DNA from: Tubiluchus corallicola
Lineage: Eukaryota > Priapulida > Priapulimorpha > Priapulimorphida > Tubiluchidae
DNA length: 64,000 nt
NCBI GenBank assembly: GCA_030141605.1
Contig: JAQGDQ010000237.1
Location: forward strand, 119,501-183,500
Reading direction: 5' to 3'
Shown: positions 1 through 15,600 of the stretch, piece after piece
Layout of the letters: each line of letters begins with the position of its first letter
How positions within the stretch are numbered: position 1 is the first letter of the stretch
The notes under the pieces: model-generated
Databases searched by the model: none
Told to the model about the DNA's origin: nothing
Seen by the model: the letters and a program-made list of their open reading frames with translations, nothing else
Position numbers and translations under genes: made by a program

Positions 1-84
1 CTAGCAAACTGCAATGCAAATAAGAGCAAATTCACTCAGGTATCTTGCATCTTGCTGCTCATAGTTACTGCAAAACGGATATCT

Positions 85-625
85 AAAGGAAAACCGGACG
101 ACTGATTAGACTTGATCTCATTTTAATTATGCCAATATACATTTTGCTGCTTATAAAAGTTAGCAATTGTTTCTAATATTTGAATAACTACCTTGTTAAT
201 TAACGGCAACCGAACACAGCTTTCGCTTATATCACAAACTAACCACAGTTTGTGCAATGGTAGGCATCTTTCCTGCGTGTCAAGCACGCTCGTGTTACCG
301 AAGATTGTTATAAGACGCTAATGTTACGTCATGAAAATGAGCTCTACCGCGCAATGACGTCACAGATGAACACTGCAATTCATGATTGTGCTTACTATGG
401 TACCGTGCTTATTTGTCGGCCACGCGAATGCGACAAAAAGGGGCCATTACCAACCTTAATGGATATGCTGAGCCTCGTGTAGCTTTGAAAATTTAAAAAA
501 TTTAACTATCCAAGGTAAATACTATTTAATGTAAGATTTGATTTAAAAAAAATTATTGCAGTTCTCAATGCTTTAGAACATACTTTATTTTGAACTAATG
601 TCTACAAAGTCGTCCAGTTTTCCTT
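85..625. mobile_element. Non-autonomous inverted-repeat element, family A (AAAACCGGA type)
   Basis: The ends are 18-bp inverted repeats with one mismatch: AAGGAAAACCGGACGACT at the left and AGTCGTCCAGTTTTCCTT at the right (608-625). There is no long reading frame inside. The right end and its inner flank (GTAGACATTAGTTCA, then TTCTAAA and a T-run) match a second copy near 54596, and a third fragment is near 47490. It is a MITE-like element; the superfamily was not determined. Confidence 0.65.
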
Positions 626-774
626 GAAGGAGACGTTTGCATGGATGAGAGGCCCCCCTTCCTCAGTAAAAATATAAGAAAGGAAATTCTTGTGAAACTG
701 TTGGACTACTTCAACAGGTTACAATGAAGATAAGACTTCATACTGCAATACATTGAACACAATGAATATCCTAC

Positions 775-933
775 CAATTTCAAGGCGCAACTGGACCTAG
801 CAAGCAGCAGACGTGAACGTGTCTCTCCTCCTTGCGCGGTCCGTAGACACTGAGTGTAGGTTTTCCACGCATTCTGATAATCTTGCTTTTGCACCTGCTC
901 CAATGCCTTCTCTTCTAGTGTGGCAGTTGCCAT
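775..933 (-). CDS. First coding exon of a possible TPR-type protein (partial gene, continues left)
   Basis: The reverse strand reads 53 codons from an ATG at 933 to a donor (TTG|GTAGGA) at 775/774, ending in phase 0. A good acceptor (TTATTGTCAG) at 958-960 precedes the exon, so 957-934 would be 5' UTR. The peptide starts MATATLEEKALEQVQKQDYQ and continues with an alternating small/aromatic helix pattern (NAWKTYTQCL, then LLLARSSCALKL) that resembles one tetratricopeptide helix pair. The TPR call is an inference from one exon. The next exon should lie at lower coordinates, but no convincing one was seen between 1 and 770, so most of the gene is probably outside the window. Reading past the donor gives a low-complexity tail that I consider intronic. 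Confidence 0.4.
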
Positions 934-957
934 TGCATTTTTACCATCCTGACTCTC

Positions 958-3900
958 CTGACAATAAGAAACAAAGCATTTAGAATGTAGAAAAACACCA
1001 CCCCCCTCACATAACCTAGCTATTGAGACTGGAAGATGGGCAAGGATAAAAAGAGAGGACAGGCTATGCTCCTGTTCTGGCTTAAACATTCAAACAGAAG
1101 AGCATGTTATCTGTTTTTGTCCACTTACGAATCACCTTCGTGAAGATAACACTGAACTGAGCTTCAACGATTTGCATGAATTTTTCAATGGAAACCCAAT
1201 GTCATATTGTGAATTTGTAAATAACTCTTTAGCTGTTTTTGGACAGTAATGTCATGTTAGGCGATAATAAGTGTTATGAGAATTTGTAAATAATTCTTCA
1301 GTTATTTTTTGACAGAAATGATCATGTTATATGATCAAAGTCCTTTGTAGGATCTATACTGAACTAAAGTATCAGTTCGACTATCTCTTAATCAGTCAAT
1401 AACAAAAAAAAAATACATAAAAATGAAAGAAACAGTTTTTAAAATGTGATAATTTTGTACCATAATCAACTGAATTTATGCTTGTCACAGTGCTAAATGC
1501 TCATTAAAATGCTGCAGGTCAACAAAAGCAAGATTTATGATTTATGTTCATTGCTCATGCAGAATACAGTCGTTTTCTTTCAATTTTGCTGTTTTTCCTG
1601 CTGGTAAATTTGTATACATATATTAGGTGTTCTACATTTGGCAAAACACACAACTTAATCATTTAGCGGTAGCAAAAGTCCCTCTATAGCGAAAAGTGTG
1701 TTTAAATCACAAATGCAAATTCAAAATTGACAATGAACATTAAAAGAATGAGGACCACACACATAATTATAGGCTTTGTCATACGTCAAGAAAAACTTAA
1801 CATTAAAATTACAATTGATGGAAAACTAAATGTTTCGTAGAACATAATTTCAATCATTATTACTGGGGAGTTTCTAACTAACGCTCGACTTAAGTTCAAC
1901 TTGGACTCTAAAATTCGGTTCAAGTCTTTGTTGCACTTCTGAAATATTAGAATGAATCAAGGTAAAATTATGTATTAGATATATACTAGAATGAGATATT
2001 AGAATATATCTGCTGTTATTAATTAAATACCCATAAGACTTCACTAGCTTTTTTAACTTACTAAAGATGAGTATTGAACTGAATGTTTTTACTTTTACAG
2101 AAATATTTGTTACGTATAATAATACTTTCACAAAAGAAATAGGAATTTTATTTTTTCACCTAGTGTGAAGTAATATAACTATAATGGGTCAAAACAAGGT
2201 GGAAATATGACAGTACAAGTAGTTTGCAGTTACTATGTATAGGTAAAAGAGTGGTGAACAAATGGAAGTCACTCACAATGTTTACATCACAACTTAATAG
2301 AAAAAAGACAGGGACATGCAGCATCTGTATAGCATTACGTTTTAAGTAAGACGTAACCATAAATTATAAGCTGTACAAAAACCCGGTTAACATAGTAAAA
2401 TACGTTGTCCTAATTCAAACGAAGTAATATCTGTAATATAAATTAAATAAGCAAATTATGTAACTGATTTATACGAATTCTAAATGTACGATCATTTCTT
2501 GTTACCTACACACGTGACTTTGTATTACTGTATTCTAGGTTACAATGCAACTGGTCCCGAAAATTCCAGAAAGTAATAGCATGTAGACCTAAATACTTAG
2601 AATGTAACCCCGGGTAGACTGCAAATCCAGTGAAATAAATGTTGGTTTGAGAGTCCAAGCAAGCTTAATATCAACTACAAAAACAACAATAGTAAACTGA
2701 ATTATTATTACAATTACTGTTTTCCGACTTGACCTGTAAAATGAACTGATTTACCTGTCTGATGTAAGTTTCTCTCTGAATGTGGTTAATATAAAAAAGC
2801 GTAAAACACACGACGAAGACGATCAGATCAGCTAACCTATCACGCAATAAAGTTATGTTGCTACAAAATACTAGGCGCAGCAGCTTAACAATTTATTTCA
2901 CGCTGAATTTCATGCTAAGCACTACATATAGTACGATCCGCGACGTGACCTCGAACCCCATGCATTCACAGTATTTTTGTATCACACGTTATGTGCTTTG
3001 CGCAATCATACGCATATAAATTTCTCATTAAATGTATAAAAAATATGCAGTTACGTGGCATCTATCCACACTTCAAAGATACTATCCAGTCTACACTTTT
3101 TGGCTAAGCTAAAAATGGCTGTTAATACTCACCGTTAATTACAGTTTTCTGAAAAATAAGTTAATTATATCTTCTTTATAACCTTACACACAACATACAA
3201 AAAACGTTAGCATGCATTTTATCACCAGTAGATCGCTCAAAACATACAATCCTTTTCTATCTTGTCTCGTCACATCTCAAGTCATAGCACCTCATCTCAC
3301 CTAAAGTGAGGTATCATCTTTTATGGTTTCAGGTAGATTCATTAAAAAGTTCGACGCCTGTAGCTCATGGATTTAATCACTGAATATTGAAATTTATTAT
3401 AGTCCGAATTTAAATTTGGTATCAAATAATAGTTGTTAGTTCACAATGGAAAGATGTTGATATTTGATTGAAAATTCCACTGAAATTTTATAATGTTCCC
3501 AATTGATGTACATGACATTTGGGCACGGGAGACTTAGGCCCGAGAAATCAGGGCATGGGGACATTTGGGCACGTCAATACCTGAGCACGAGATATTTGGG
3601 CACCAGTGAATTTAACTATATATATTGTATATACCTATTTTTTGTTTCTTGAATTTCTAATGACTAATTAATTTTAAAATCCACTACATTAATTGCGCTT
3701 AATCATACGTAATAATGCGTCAATACAGTATAATACATAGTATTACTGTGATGATAATTAAAACCATTTACCTGACTTTAAACTTTATGCTTGTCTGATT
3801 TAATTCAGTTTTACGTGTAGCTTTTAAAATGAACGAACCAGAAGACACAGCAAGCTTATATTGGCATTAATTTTTATTAAAATATACCAAGATTTTATTT

Positions 3901-3960
3901 TAGAAGTATCTAGTACACAAAAACAGTAAACGGCAGTTTTTAATGTGTCTCACAAAAAAT
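958..3960. other. Intergenic/upstream DNA, no gene recognised
   Basis: This is AT-rich sequence upstream of the minus-strand exon at 775-957. The reading frames on either strand are short, AT-driven and without recognisable domains. It contains one short degenerate tandem stretch (3518-3605). Confidence 0.5.
3518..3605. repeat. Degenerate short tandem repeat (GGGCACG-type)
   Basis: Variants of GACATTTGGGCACGG recur about every 15-18 bases (at 3518, 3561 and 3594, with diverged units between). It is a small decayed tandem repeat in AT-rich DNA. Confidence 0.45.
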
Positions 3961-3984
3961 AAGAACAACAATACCTGTAACACA

Positions 3985-4790
3985 TATGTGTGAGAACATA
4001 TATGTAATATGTATATGTATAATAATTTCTCAAATAATAATCCTCTAAAATTGAATGTGAAACATGATAATACATGTTATAAATATTATTATATATGTTA
4101 TGTTCGTACTAATGTAGCCAATCATTTTGTTAAATTTTATGGATCTCTGATTTGGAATTATCTACCTGACAACATTAAAAATCAACATACTGTTTTCAAG
4201 TTTAAATTTTTTTTAAAAGATTCTGTGTTAGAGCACAACTCTAATATATTCCACGTGTAATTATTTTTCAAACCCATCCTTTAAAAGTAATTAATCTAAA
4301 TAAGTGTAGAAGATGAAGAAGGCGAAGAAAAATAAAGAAAAAGAAGTAAGAAGAAGTAAATTAATTTGGTTCTGTTAGGTGTGCCCGATTGCCTCCTCTG
4401 TTGTACATTGCCCAGTTTGTTGATATGGCTCATTAATGTAAATTCCAATGCTTATTCTAATGTAAATCTAATCCTTACATTCTTTTATTCTCTACCGTTT
4501 CACGATCTTTGTCACTACATTTTCACATTCATGACCTTTCATGATTTTATTCTTTTATTTTCACCTCCTGCACCCTGCTATTTCATATCGCCTATTCAAT
4601 CTCAGATCATACAAGTGTTACTTTTGATGTGAGCTGATCATTTGTCTTGCTCATTGTAAATTGTACGGCTATATCTAATTTAAGGTCATTTCTGGTGTCT
4701 TTATATTGCACATTTTGTATAACATATTGTCATTTTTGCGTAAACTGGCTCTGGAATAAATAAACTAAATTAAACTAATAAACGTGTTAT
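3985..4790 (+). mobile_element. 3' end of a CR1/L2-like LINE (non-LTR retrotransposon)
   Basis: The frame at 4009-4260 carries the typical C-terminal tail of a LINE reverse-transcriptase ORF: a hydrophobic stretch, then YGSLIWNYLPDNIKN followed by FKFKFFLKDSVLE. This matches the 'G..LWN.LP..I+....F+..L+..L' pattern of these tails. A non-coding 3' region follows, ending at 4750-4790 in GGAATAAATAAACTAAATTA-type tail repeats, as in CR1/L2 elements whose 3' ends are short tandem repeats. The rest of the element is missing (5' truncation). A related tail lies at 31.0-31.5 kb. Confidence 0.6.
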
Positions 4791-4799
4791 CATTACTAA

Positions 4800-8598
<3,799 letters not shown>

Positions 8599-9902
8599 AT
8601 GAGATCAAATCATAGGTTGCTTATATGTGTTAATTTTTTGTTTAAAAAACACTATTTTCCTTAAACCTTCTCCACTTTGTAGATTGATTTCTTATTTAGA
8701 TAGTGACCGCTACTATGTAGCGACAATGCTTCTATATAATGTTTATCAGTGATACATTTTTCTTTTGTTTTGTCCTGACGTGTTTAACTTCTACTAAGTG
8801 TCGTGAAAGCGGTGCTTTTGCTGTGTCATAAAATTAACATCAACTTTATTGAAAATTTGATGGAACCGTCCAGTGTAATTATTGCTTGTCAGAAACACAC
8901 TTTGTTCTTTCAGACTTTCATACTGATATTATTGTTTCATTTTTTGCAAATTTTGTTGTTTTTTTAATATTTAAAATGTACTAATATTTACTTTGCACAG
9001 GCTGTCATGTATGAATTAATAGCGCTAGTTTGATAAACTCATCGAAAAATTCTTGTTGTTGTAAGCTTGTCGTAATATGCTGTACTATGATGGTGACATG
9101 CTTGGGCTTCAAATTGAGAAATGGTTGAAATATTTACTAAATATTTTTATGTTGATATATGTTTGTTAATTGCCTTATTTATGGCAATGCTTGTGGAAAA
9201 TAGAGAAAGCATTTGAACAAGTTAGTTGAATTTATAAGTTCTTTTTACAATGTAAACTACGTTTAAATTTAGCTATACCACTGCAATGTTTTCTTAAGAG
9301 TTTGTTGTCACAGATTGTAAATCTAAATTTATATGGATTTAGTGGTGATTGTTTAATTTGTTGTTTTTACTTTCCACTTTTCTGTACAACAACATACTCT
9401 GTTTGGCATCTTTCGATAGTAATATACGTTTGAAATCATCTGTGTTACCTCTATTCTTATTTCAAAATTTGAGCTGATATTTTGGCACTAGAGATGTTTT
9501 CTGAATTTGTACAGTTCGCCTAAATTAACTTTTTCGAATTATAAATGCAGAATATTAGTATATGATTTCTGGTTCTTTATTGTACATCCTTGTCCATACA
9601 AAAATGTTAATATGTATGTATACTAGTCTAGTTTACTTAACAGTGTTATAGATGTGTATTCCAGAAACATTATATTTGTTAAACTATTTCTTTATTCATG
9701 CCTGTGACTGCAGTTGATGCCTTAACCCTCTCTTTAATGCTATGCGTTGCTAATTTATATTTTGATGCTGAATGTTTTGTGTATTTTTCTGTAGTTCAAC
9801 GACTTTTTCTTGCTACTGGTCATTGTTAACTCTGGAAGTAGCAGAATTTACCTGGTGATTGATATGCTCCACTGTTTGTGATAAGTTATATCTGTATTTA
9901 TA

Positions 9903-9908
9903 AATAAA
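9903..9908 (+). promoter_or_regulatory. Candidate polyadenylation signal AATAAA of the kinesin gene
   Basis: AATAAA lies about 1.3 kb after the stop, in TATAAATAAAGCTGTGTG, followed by a T/G-rich stretch. 8599-9902 would then be the 3' UTR, and no other gene is seen there. Confidence 0.45.
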
Positions 9909-9930
9909 GCTGTGTGTCTAACAAACTTTA

Positions 9931-12604
9931 ATTGTGTTTCTGATCGTGAAATGCAACCATTGTATTTGTACACTTGTATAATACTAATATGCAGTAGGTT
10001 GTAGTGTATGCAATGTAACGTAGTCATAAGCATTCCACGGAATTAAACATTTAAGTCTAGGACAAGACTGAGTCCTATGCATGTAAACCATATGCTGCAA
10101 TGAATTTGCACTATTGTTCAGATTACTTTATTCAACTCATATTTCAAATAGAAGTAATTACAGATTGACAGTTAAACTGACACGCATTTGCATGAGTACA
10201 TGCTCACAGTCTCGCCCACAACTGTTTAATGAACACAACAACTGGTGCATTATCATGTATACTATCTCTGTTTTTCATCATCTTGTGTAGAATGTTAAAG
10301 CTGGTTTATTTACTTTTCTGTAGTGTTCAGAGTCTGCTTACTATAGGAATGAGCTTGTGGACTTGCTTATACATACCTCTGAAACTTTCCATTAAATGGA
10401 TTTAACGTATTAATAGTAGTGCACTTAAATGATGACTGAATGAATCATTCACTAGTCGTTTGTTATACAGATCGTTTAAACTTTTTAAGGCCAATAGCCA
10501 CTCAAGGTAAGTAGAAAGGTGAGAATATGAATAAAGTCCAGAGAAATAGAATTCGTTCGATGTTGTACGTTTCAGGGAAACAGGTTTCTAGTAGAAGATT
10601 CCATAGTTAAGAAGCCCAATGGACAAAACTTGATTTATATCAAACCATTTTGCATCTAGGAATGTCCATGCAGGGTGAGAAGTAGCAAAAACACAAAACT
10701 GCATGAGCAAGCTGTTGTAAGTGCTCTACATGATTCCTGTACCGATGTTTATAGAAATCAGTGACCAGAGGTCCTGAAAGTGTCTTCTAGTTACTTCTTA
10801 TTACTGCAGCAGACGTCTGTCCTTCAACCTGAGCCATTTCCTATATGTATAGCCTTTCCCGACTGGTAAGTTACCCTTGGTGTCCACTTTTACTTGCGTT
10901 GTTTTCAGGGAATGTTGTTCACATCAAAGCAAAAAACCTCGTTGGCAACAACTACTCCAATCCCCAGGGAAGAAAAAACAGTATTAGTCCAGGAGACTTC
11001 TGCCCTTCACTTGAGATATTTCCTATAGATATAGCCTTTCCTGACTGGTAGGCTACCCTTACAGACAGTTGCCAGGCAAATATTTAAAACAAAAGTAATC
11101 TGTCCTCAAAGACAGGCAGAAAATAAGGCAAGAAAAAGATTCATTTGCTTCATGCAGTAACAGAAATCAAAAGCTTTCATTCAGGTTTCTCCATAACAGC
11201 ACTTTGTTCTGATCGAGTATAATCATGAAATTCATTTTCTTCTTTTTCGTGCTCTCTACAACTATTATAATTAATATTGCAGATCACTAAGATCAGTTTT
11301 TTCACTGCATGTACTATGCACCGCGCCTACATCTATGGTACTGAGCTTAGTGTCAAATATGAAAATATCAATTAGCAAAGCAGAGAATTCCCGTATTGCC
11401 AGTAAAAATATGAGTTGAAACATAATAACATTACTACATCATTTTTGTCTAATTTAGGATTTTTATTTAATAACTTTCACGACCAATTTGCTTTGAAAAC
11501 CGACAAAATGATCTAGCAATAAATAAAAATTAATAAGCGTGTTAAATTAGTTCAAGTCTAGTTTCAAGTAGGTACAAGTTAAAATTATTGGGCAACGTTA
11601 TAACATAAGTTAGTTACTGAATTGGATACTGATGCTCACCAACTTCACTTAAGTGGCAGTGTATTCAGTAGTAGTGGTGTTAGAAAGGTATTATATTCCC
11701 GAAACGCGAATCCATTCACAATTCTAAAAACTTCAGTCAGTTCTACTCTTAGTCGATGGTGTTCTAGGGGCATTAATCTACATCTGTTCATATGTTAACT
11801 TTTCAAAACTATGACACTTTGTCAAGCTTATAGCTCTGTTTGTCACCATGCCTGCATGCAGTAGACTAAGCGCGGTCTAACAAAATGTTTTGTACAATTT
11901 TACTATTAAGTATTATATCTTTGTCCTTATTAATACTGGACCTTTTTATCATGACATTTTGATTCTTTTTGCTGCTCATAATTTTGCCTCAGATGTTCCC
12001 AGATGCAGGATTATGCAAGGATAGGCACTTAGTTACCAATGCAGCTTTTCCCCTTCAGCTTCTAACCAGAACCTCATTTGCTTCAAAAAGAATGTCATTA
12101 TATATTTCTTATCACTAACAAATCTGTTACAGGGATTCTTTTTTGAATCTGTTTTCGTACTTTCCATTTCTAGTCTAACTTAAGGTTTTATTTTAAGTGG
12201 CCACTGACCTTGTTTCAAGAAATCCTCAATTAAAAAGTGAATCATGTTTGAGATAGGTTTTATTTGGTTATTATTTGGTTAGGTTTCCTTCCTATCATGA
12301 GAACTGTCGTGTTCCTTTTTCTACTTTTTGAAAAGTGAAGTGAAAATTTTATTAAATGAGATTAAAATTCGATAGATACATCATGTAGGTTGCAGTTCAC
12401 TTATCGATATTTGCACTGACATAATTTAGAGAAGTTAGTCTGCTGCGGTACTTACTAACAGGTGATTTAAGAATTGGTCAACACGTTATGCATCAAATTT
12501 CTATTTTTATCATATGTTATCATAGGTCACAGGTACAGCAAGTTGATTCTCAAAGTAGTGCTTAGCTACTACTCTCTACTACAGAGACTTCTTTTTTAAA
12601 AAAA
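9931..12604. other. Intergenic region between kinesin and SCOC
   Basis: No gene recognised. It contains an imperfect direct repeat (10815-10878 and 10995-11056, spacing about 180 bp) sharing CATTTCCTAT/TATTTCCTAT and TATAGCCTTTCC..GACTGGTA. A possible acceptor (CTACTACAG, ending about 12583) just upstream of the SCOC ATG suggests a 5' UTR exon further upstream. Confidence 0.4.
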
Positions 12605-15600
12605 ATGTCGTCTCTTGCATCACCCAGTGATTCAGACTCTTCAGATATACCTGCTACTGATGCCGATACTGAAGGTATGCGATTACCGGTATTTGATTTT
12701 GACAGCTGCTCATCACTAATTGGTATTGTTTGTTGCACATTGTGGCTAGTTTTGCCACGTTTGTGTCCACAAATATTTTTCTAAAATATGCAAGAGTATG
12801 TCAACTGCACTATTTCACGTTCAAAAACAAATTTATTAAAGCAAGAGTTTTGTCTTGCGTGGCGACTGTACATTCAGTAATGTGACAACATTATATTAAA
12901 AACTGATCGAACAAATAGTTATTGGATTTTTAAGATAATGTTATGTGAAGGAAATTTAAAAATGTTGTGACAGAACCTGGATTTGAACCATGAATTTTTG
13001 GATTATAAGTGCACCATAATTAGCATTACTTAGACCCAGTGATTAAGGTAACTGTCGGTCATTTCTGAATCCTTGTGGTCATCATCCAATTGCTGACTGT
13101 AATCACAGGGTTAAAAAGTCTAGTGGTTATGGCTTTAGAGTTGTAATTCAAAAAATTATTTAAATCCAGGTTCTGCCCCGAGTTTTCAGCAATATATCCT
13201 TGCATTTGTTTGTGTAAGTTTGGTTTCAAAATTCCGTAATTGTGACTCACAGCATCATTACTAAATCTCAAAATTAAGATTATGAAAAAATTCTAATATT
13301 GTATTAGACTTTGCAAAATTCTAACGCTTCGTTGTCACTTTTTTTTAGCCGAGCCAGAAAGCCGTGAAGATATGATGATGTCAACTGGAACCGATGAATC
13401 TATGACAAAAAGTGGAGAAAGTGTACCAAGCTCTGCAGGTAAGCCAACATTTTATGAATACTTCTGTAACATTGCTGAGAATGGTCGTGCCACTAAAATA
13501 CATGTAGTTTCGGTGCCTTGACTCAATGCAATCTCAAGTTAGAAACTCTGAGTTTCTGTGCCTTGACTCAATACAGTCTCAAGTTAGAAACTCAGCTAAG
13601 ATAAAGATTGTTTCCCTATATGGCATTGTACGGCCAGAGTTTGTTTACTCTCTGCACGACTTGGTCAAATCTTCTATTTCCATATGCAAGTTACATGCAA
13701 TGACAGAAAGCTCGATAATATATATGGTAGCAAGCTCCTGTCAAAGTAGGTGATGTGTTAGGGTTTGGGCAGATAATGTGTAAAGTGTGTACTGAATTTA
13801 GTAGGTAAGACTGTCACATCATAACAGTCTAGAACGAATGTACCTAACAGTGCCTGTGAGTTATATAGCTGAGTGGGCACAGTGTATGCTATTGCTATGA
13901 AACTGAATCATCGTGCATCACGATTAGAAATGGATGGGTGACTGCCAGAAAGTGCCTATGGGCAATTTGATCTGATGTACTGCCTTCAGTCATTGCCCTC
14001 ATCAAGGAAGGACGAACATACATCCTGATGTTGCTAAGACACTTCCAATAGTTACGTTTTTTCTTAGAAGGTTATCTTTGGAGACACAATGTATGGTCTG
14101 CCGAGTGGGGGCTCGTGTGTTGGTACTGTGGAACTGCAGCACCCCCTATTTTCACTCGATATTATCGATAAACTTCAATAAAATGTCTTTTTTCTTTAGT
14201 TCTTTATACTTGTTCATGAGAGTAGTACTGTTTGCTTCACAGCCCAGCACAGTGCATTCACAGCTCAAGCAACGTGGCTTTTGGCTGTTGTGCGCATGCA
14301 GCCATGTGTACATGTCTGACATAAGATGCTGCACTTTAGGGAGAAAAAGAACTGTCGCTCACGCAATGTGTGTTGTCAGTTGTCACTTGCTTAAAAGCCA
14401 TGTACTGCCATATTCTTGAACTGTGACAATTTAGGCTATTTGCAAGTAAACAATATTTTTGTTTAGGATTTTATCGAGTTTAGGTATAAAACTTCCGTAT
14501 GTTTGTTCGTTTAACATTACAATATTAAAATTACACGTGTTTGTTTCGTTTTACTCAGTATTAAAGCTTTGGCTAAAAATTTTCTGAAGCAGCACCCCTA
14601 GCAATTTTAGCTTCGAGCCGCCATTGGGTCTGCCACAACCATTCATCACTAAGCCTTAATGTTGAATATTGAGCTTCTGTTTGCCATTGGCCAGACTGCA
14701 CAAAATGAATGTGTTAACAACATATTTTATTGTTTAAGACTAATAAAATAATAAGATAAAATAACTATCTTTTTAGTTAATGTGGAACCTTGATCACTTA
14801 GTTGGATTGGGTGCCATCATTATGCTATTATGCATTTGGATCCTGGTTTAAATTTAGATGTAAATTAAAGTTTATTGGTATATCACACGGTACTTTATTT
14901 CTTTTCTTTATTATATAGAACTTCTATGTTTGTCATAAGAAGGTGGATAAATGAATTCTTTCGACACCTAATAACTTACTTAGGTAGTAATAGCTTCGAT
15001 AAATTCCAAGTTTCTTTGTTACAGGTCTAGATTTTCCTGTTTTTGACTCGGAAGCAAGTGTTGATGAAACAGAAGAAAAAGCGAGATTAATAGCTCAAGT
15101 GATGGAGCTTCAGAATACACTTGACGGTAAAGCATTATAGTGGTTATCTTTGCTGTTTATAGTATTTCGTCTCTTGTATTTGTGTAAATGTGTTAAAATG
15201 CGTTTGACTGCTGAATTTTGTACTTTTTATGTGATTTTGAAAAAGTGCAAGACCGAGTCCCATTGCACTTGCTTTTTATAACAATAGGCAGGAATGCATA
15301 TGAACCAAAGTTCAGTGTGACCTGAATATTTGGTTCCAAATCTTGATCACATTCAGTTTGGTTCAGTTTGCAGGGTTCCCACGGTCAGGAAAATCCTGGA
15401 AAATTAGAGAAAATGATAATTTTAATAAAAAGTCAGGGAACTTGGAAAGGGTTGCTAAAATAATCACCGTGAACTGATATTTTTCCAAACATATTTTTCA
15501 GCAATTCGTGTTCAAATAAAATCTTGCTATGACACGCTCCCAGTTTCAATTTCTGTTCCAAAAATAATGATTGGATTAAGAAAGTTTATTTAATGTGAGT

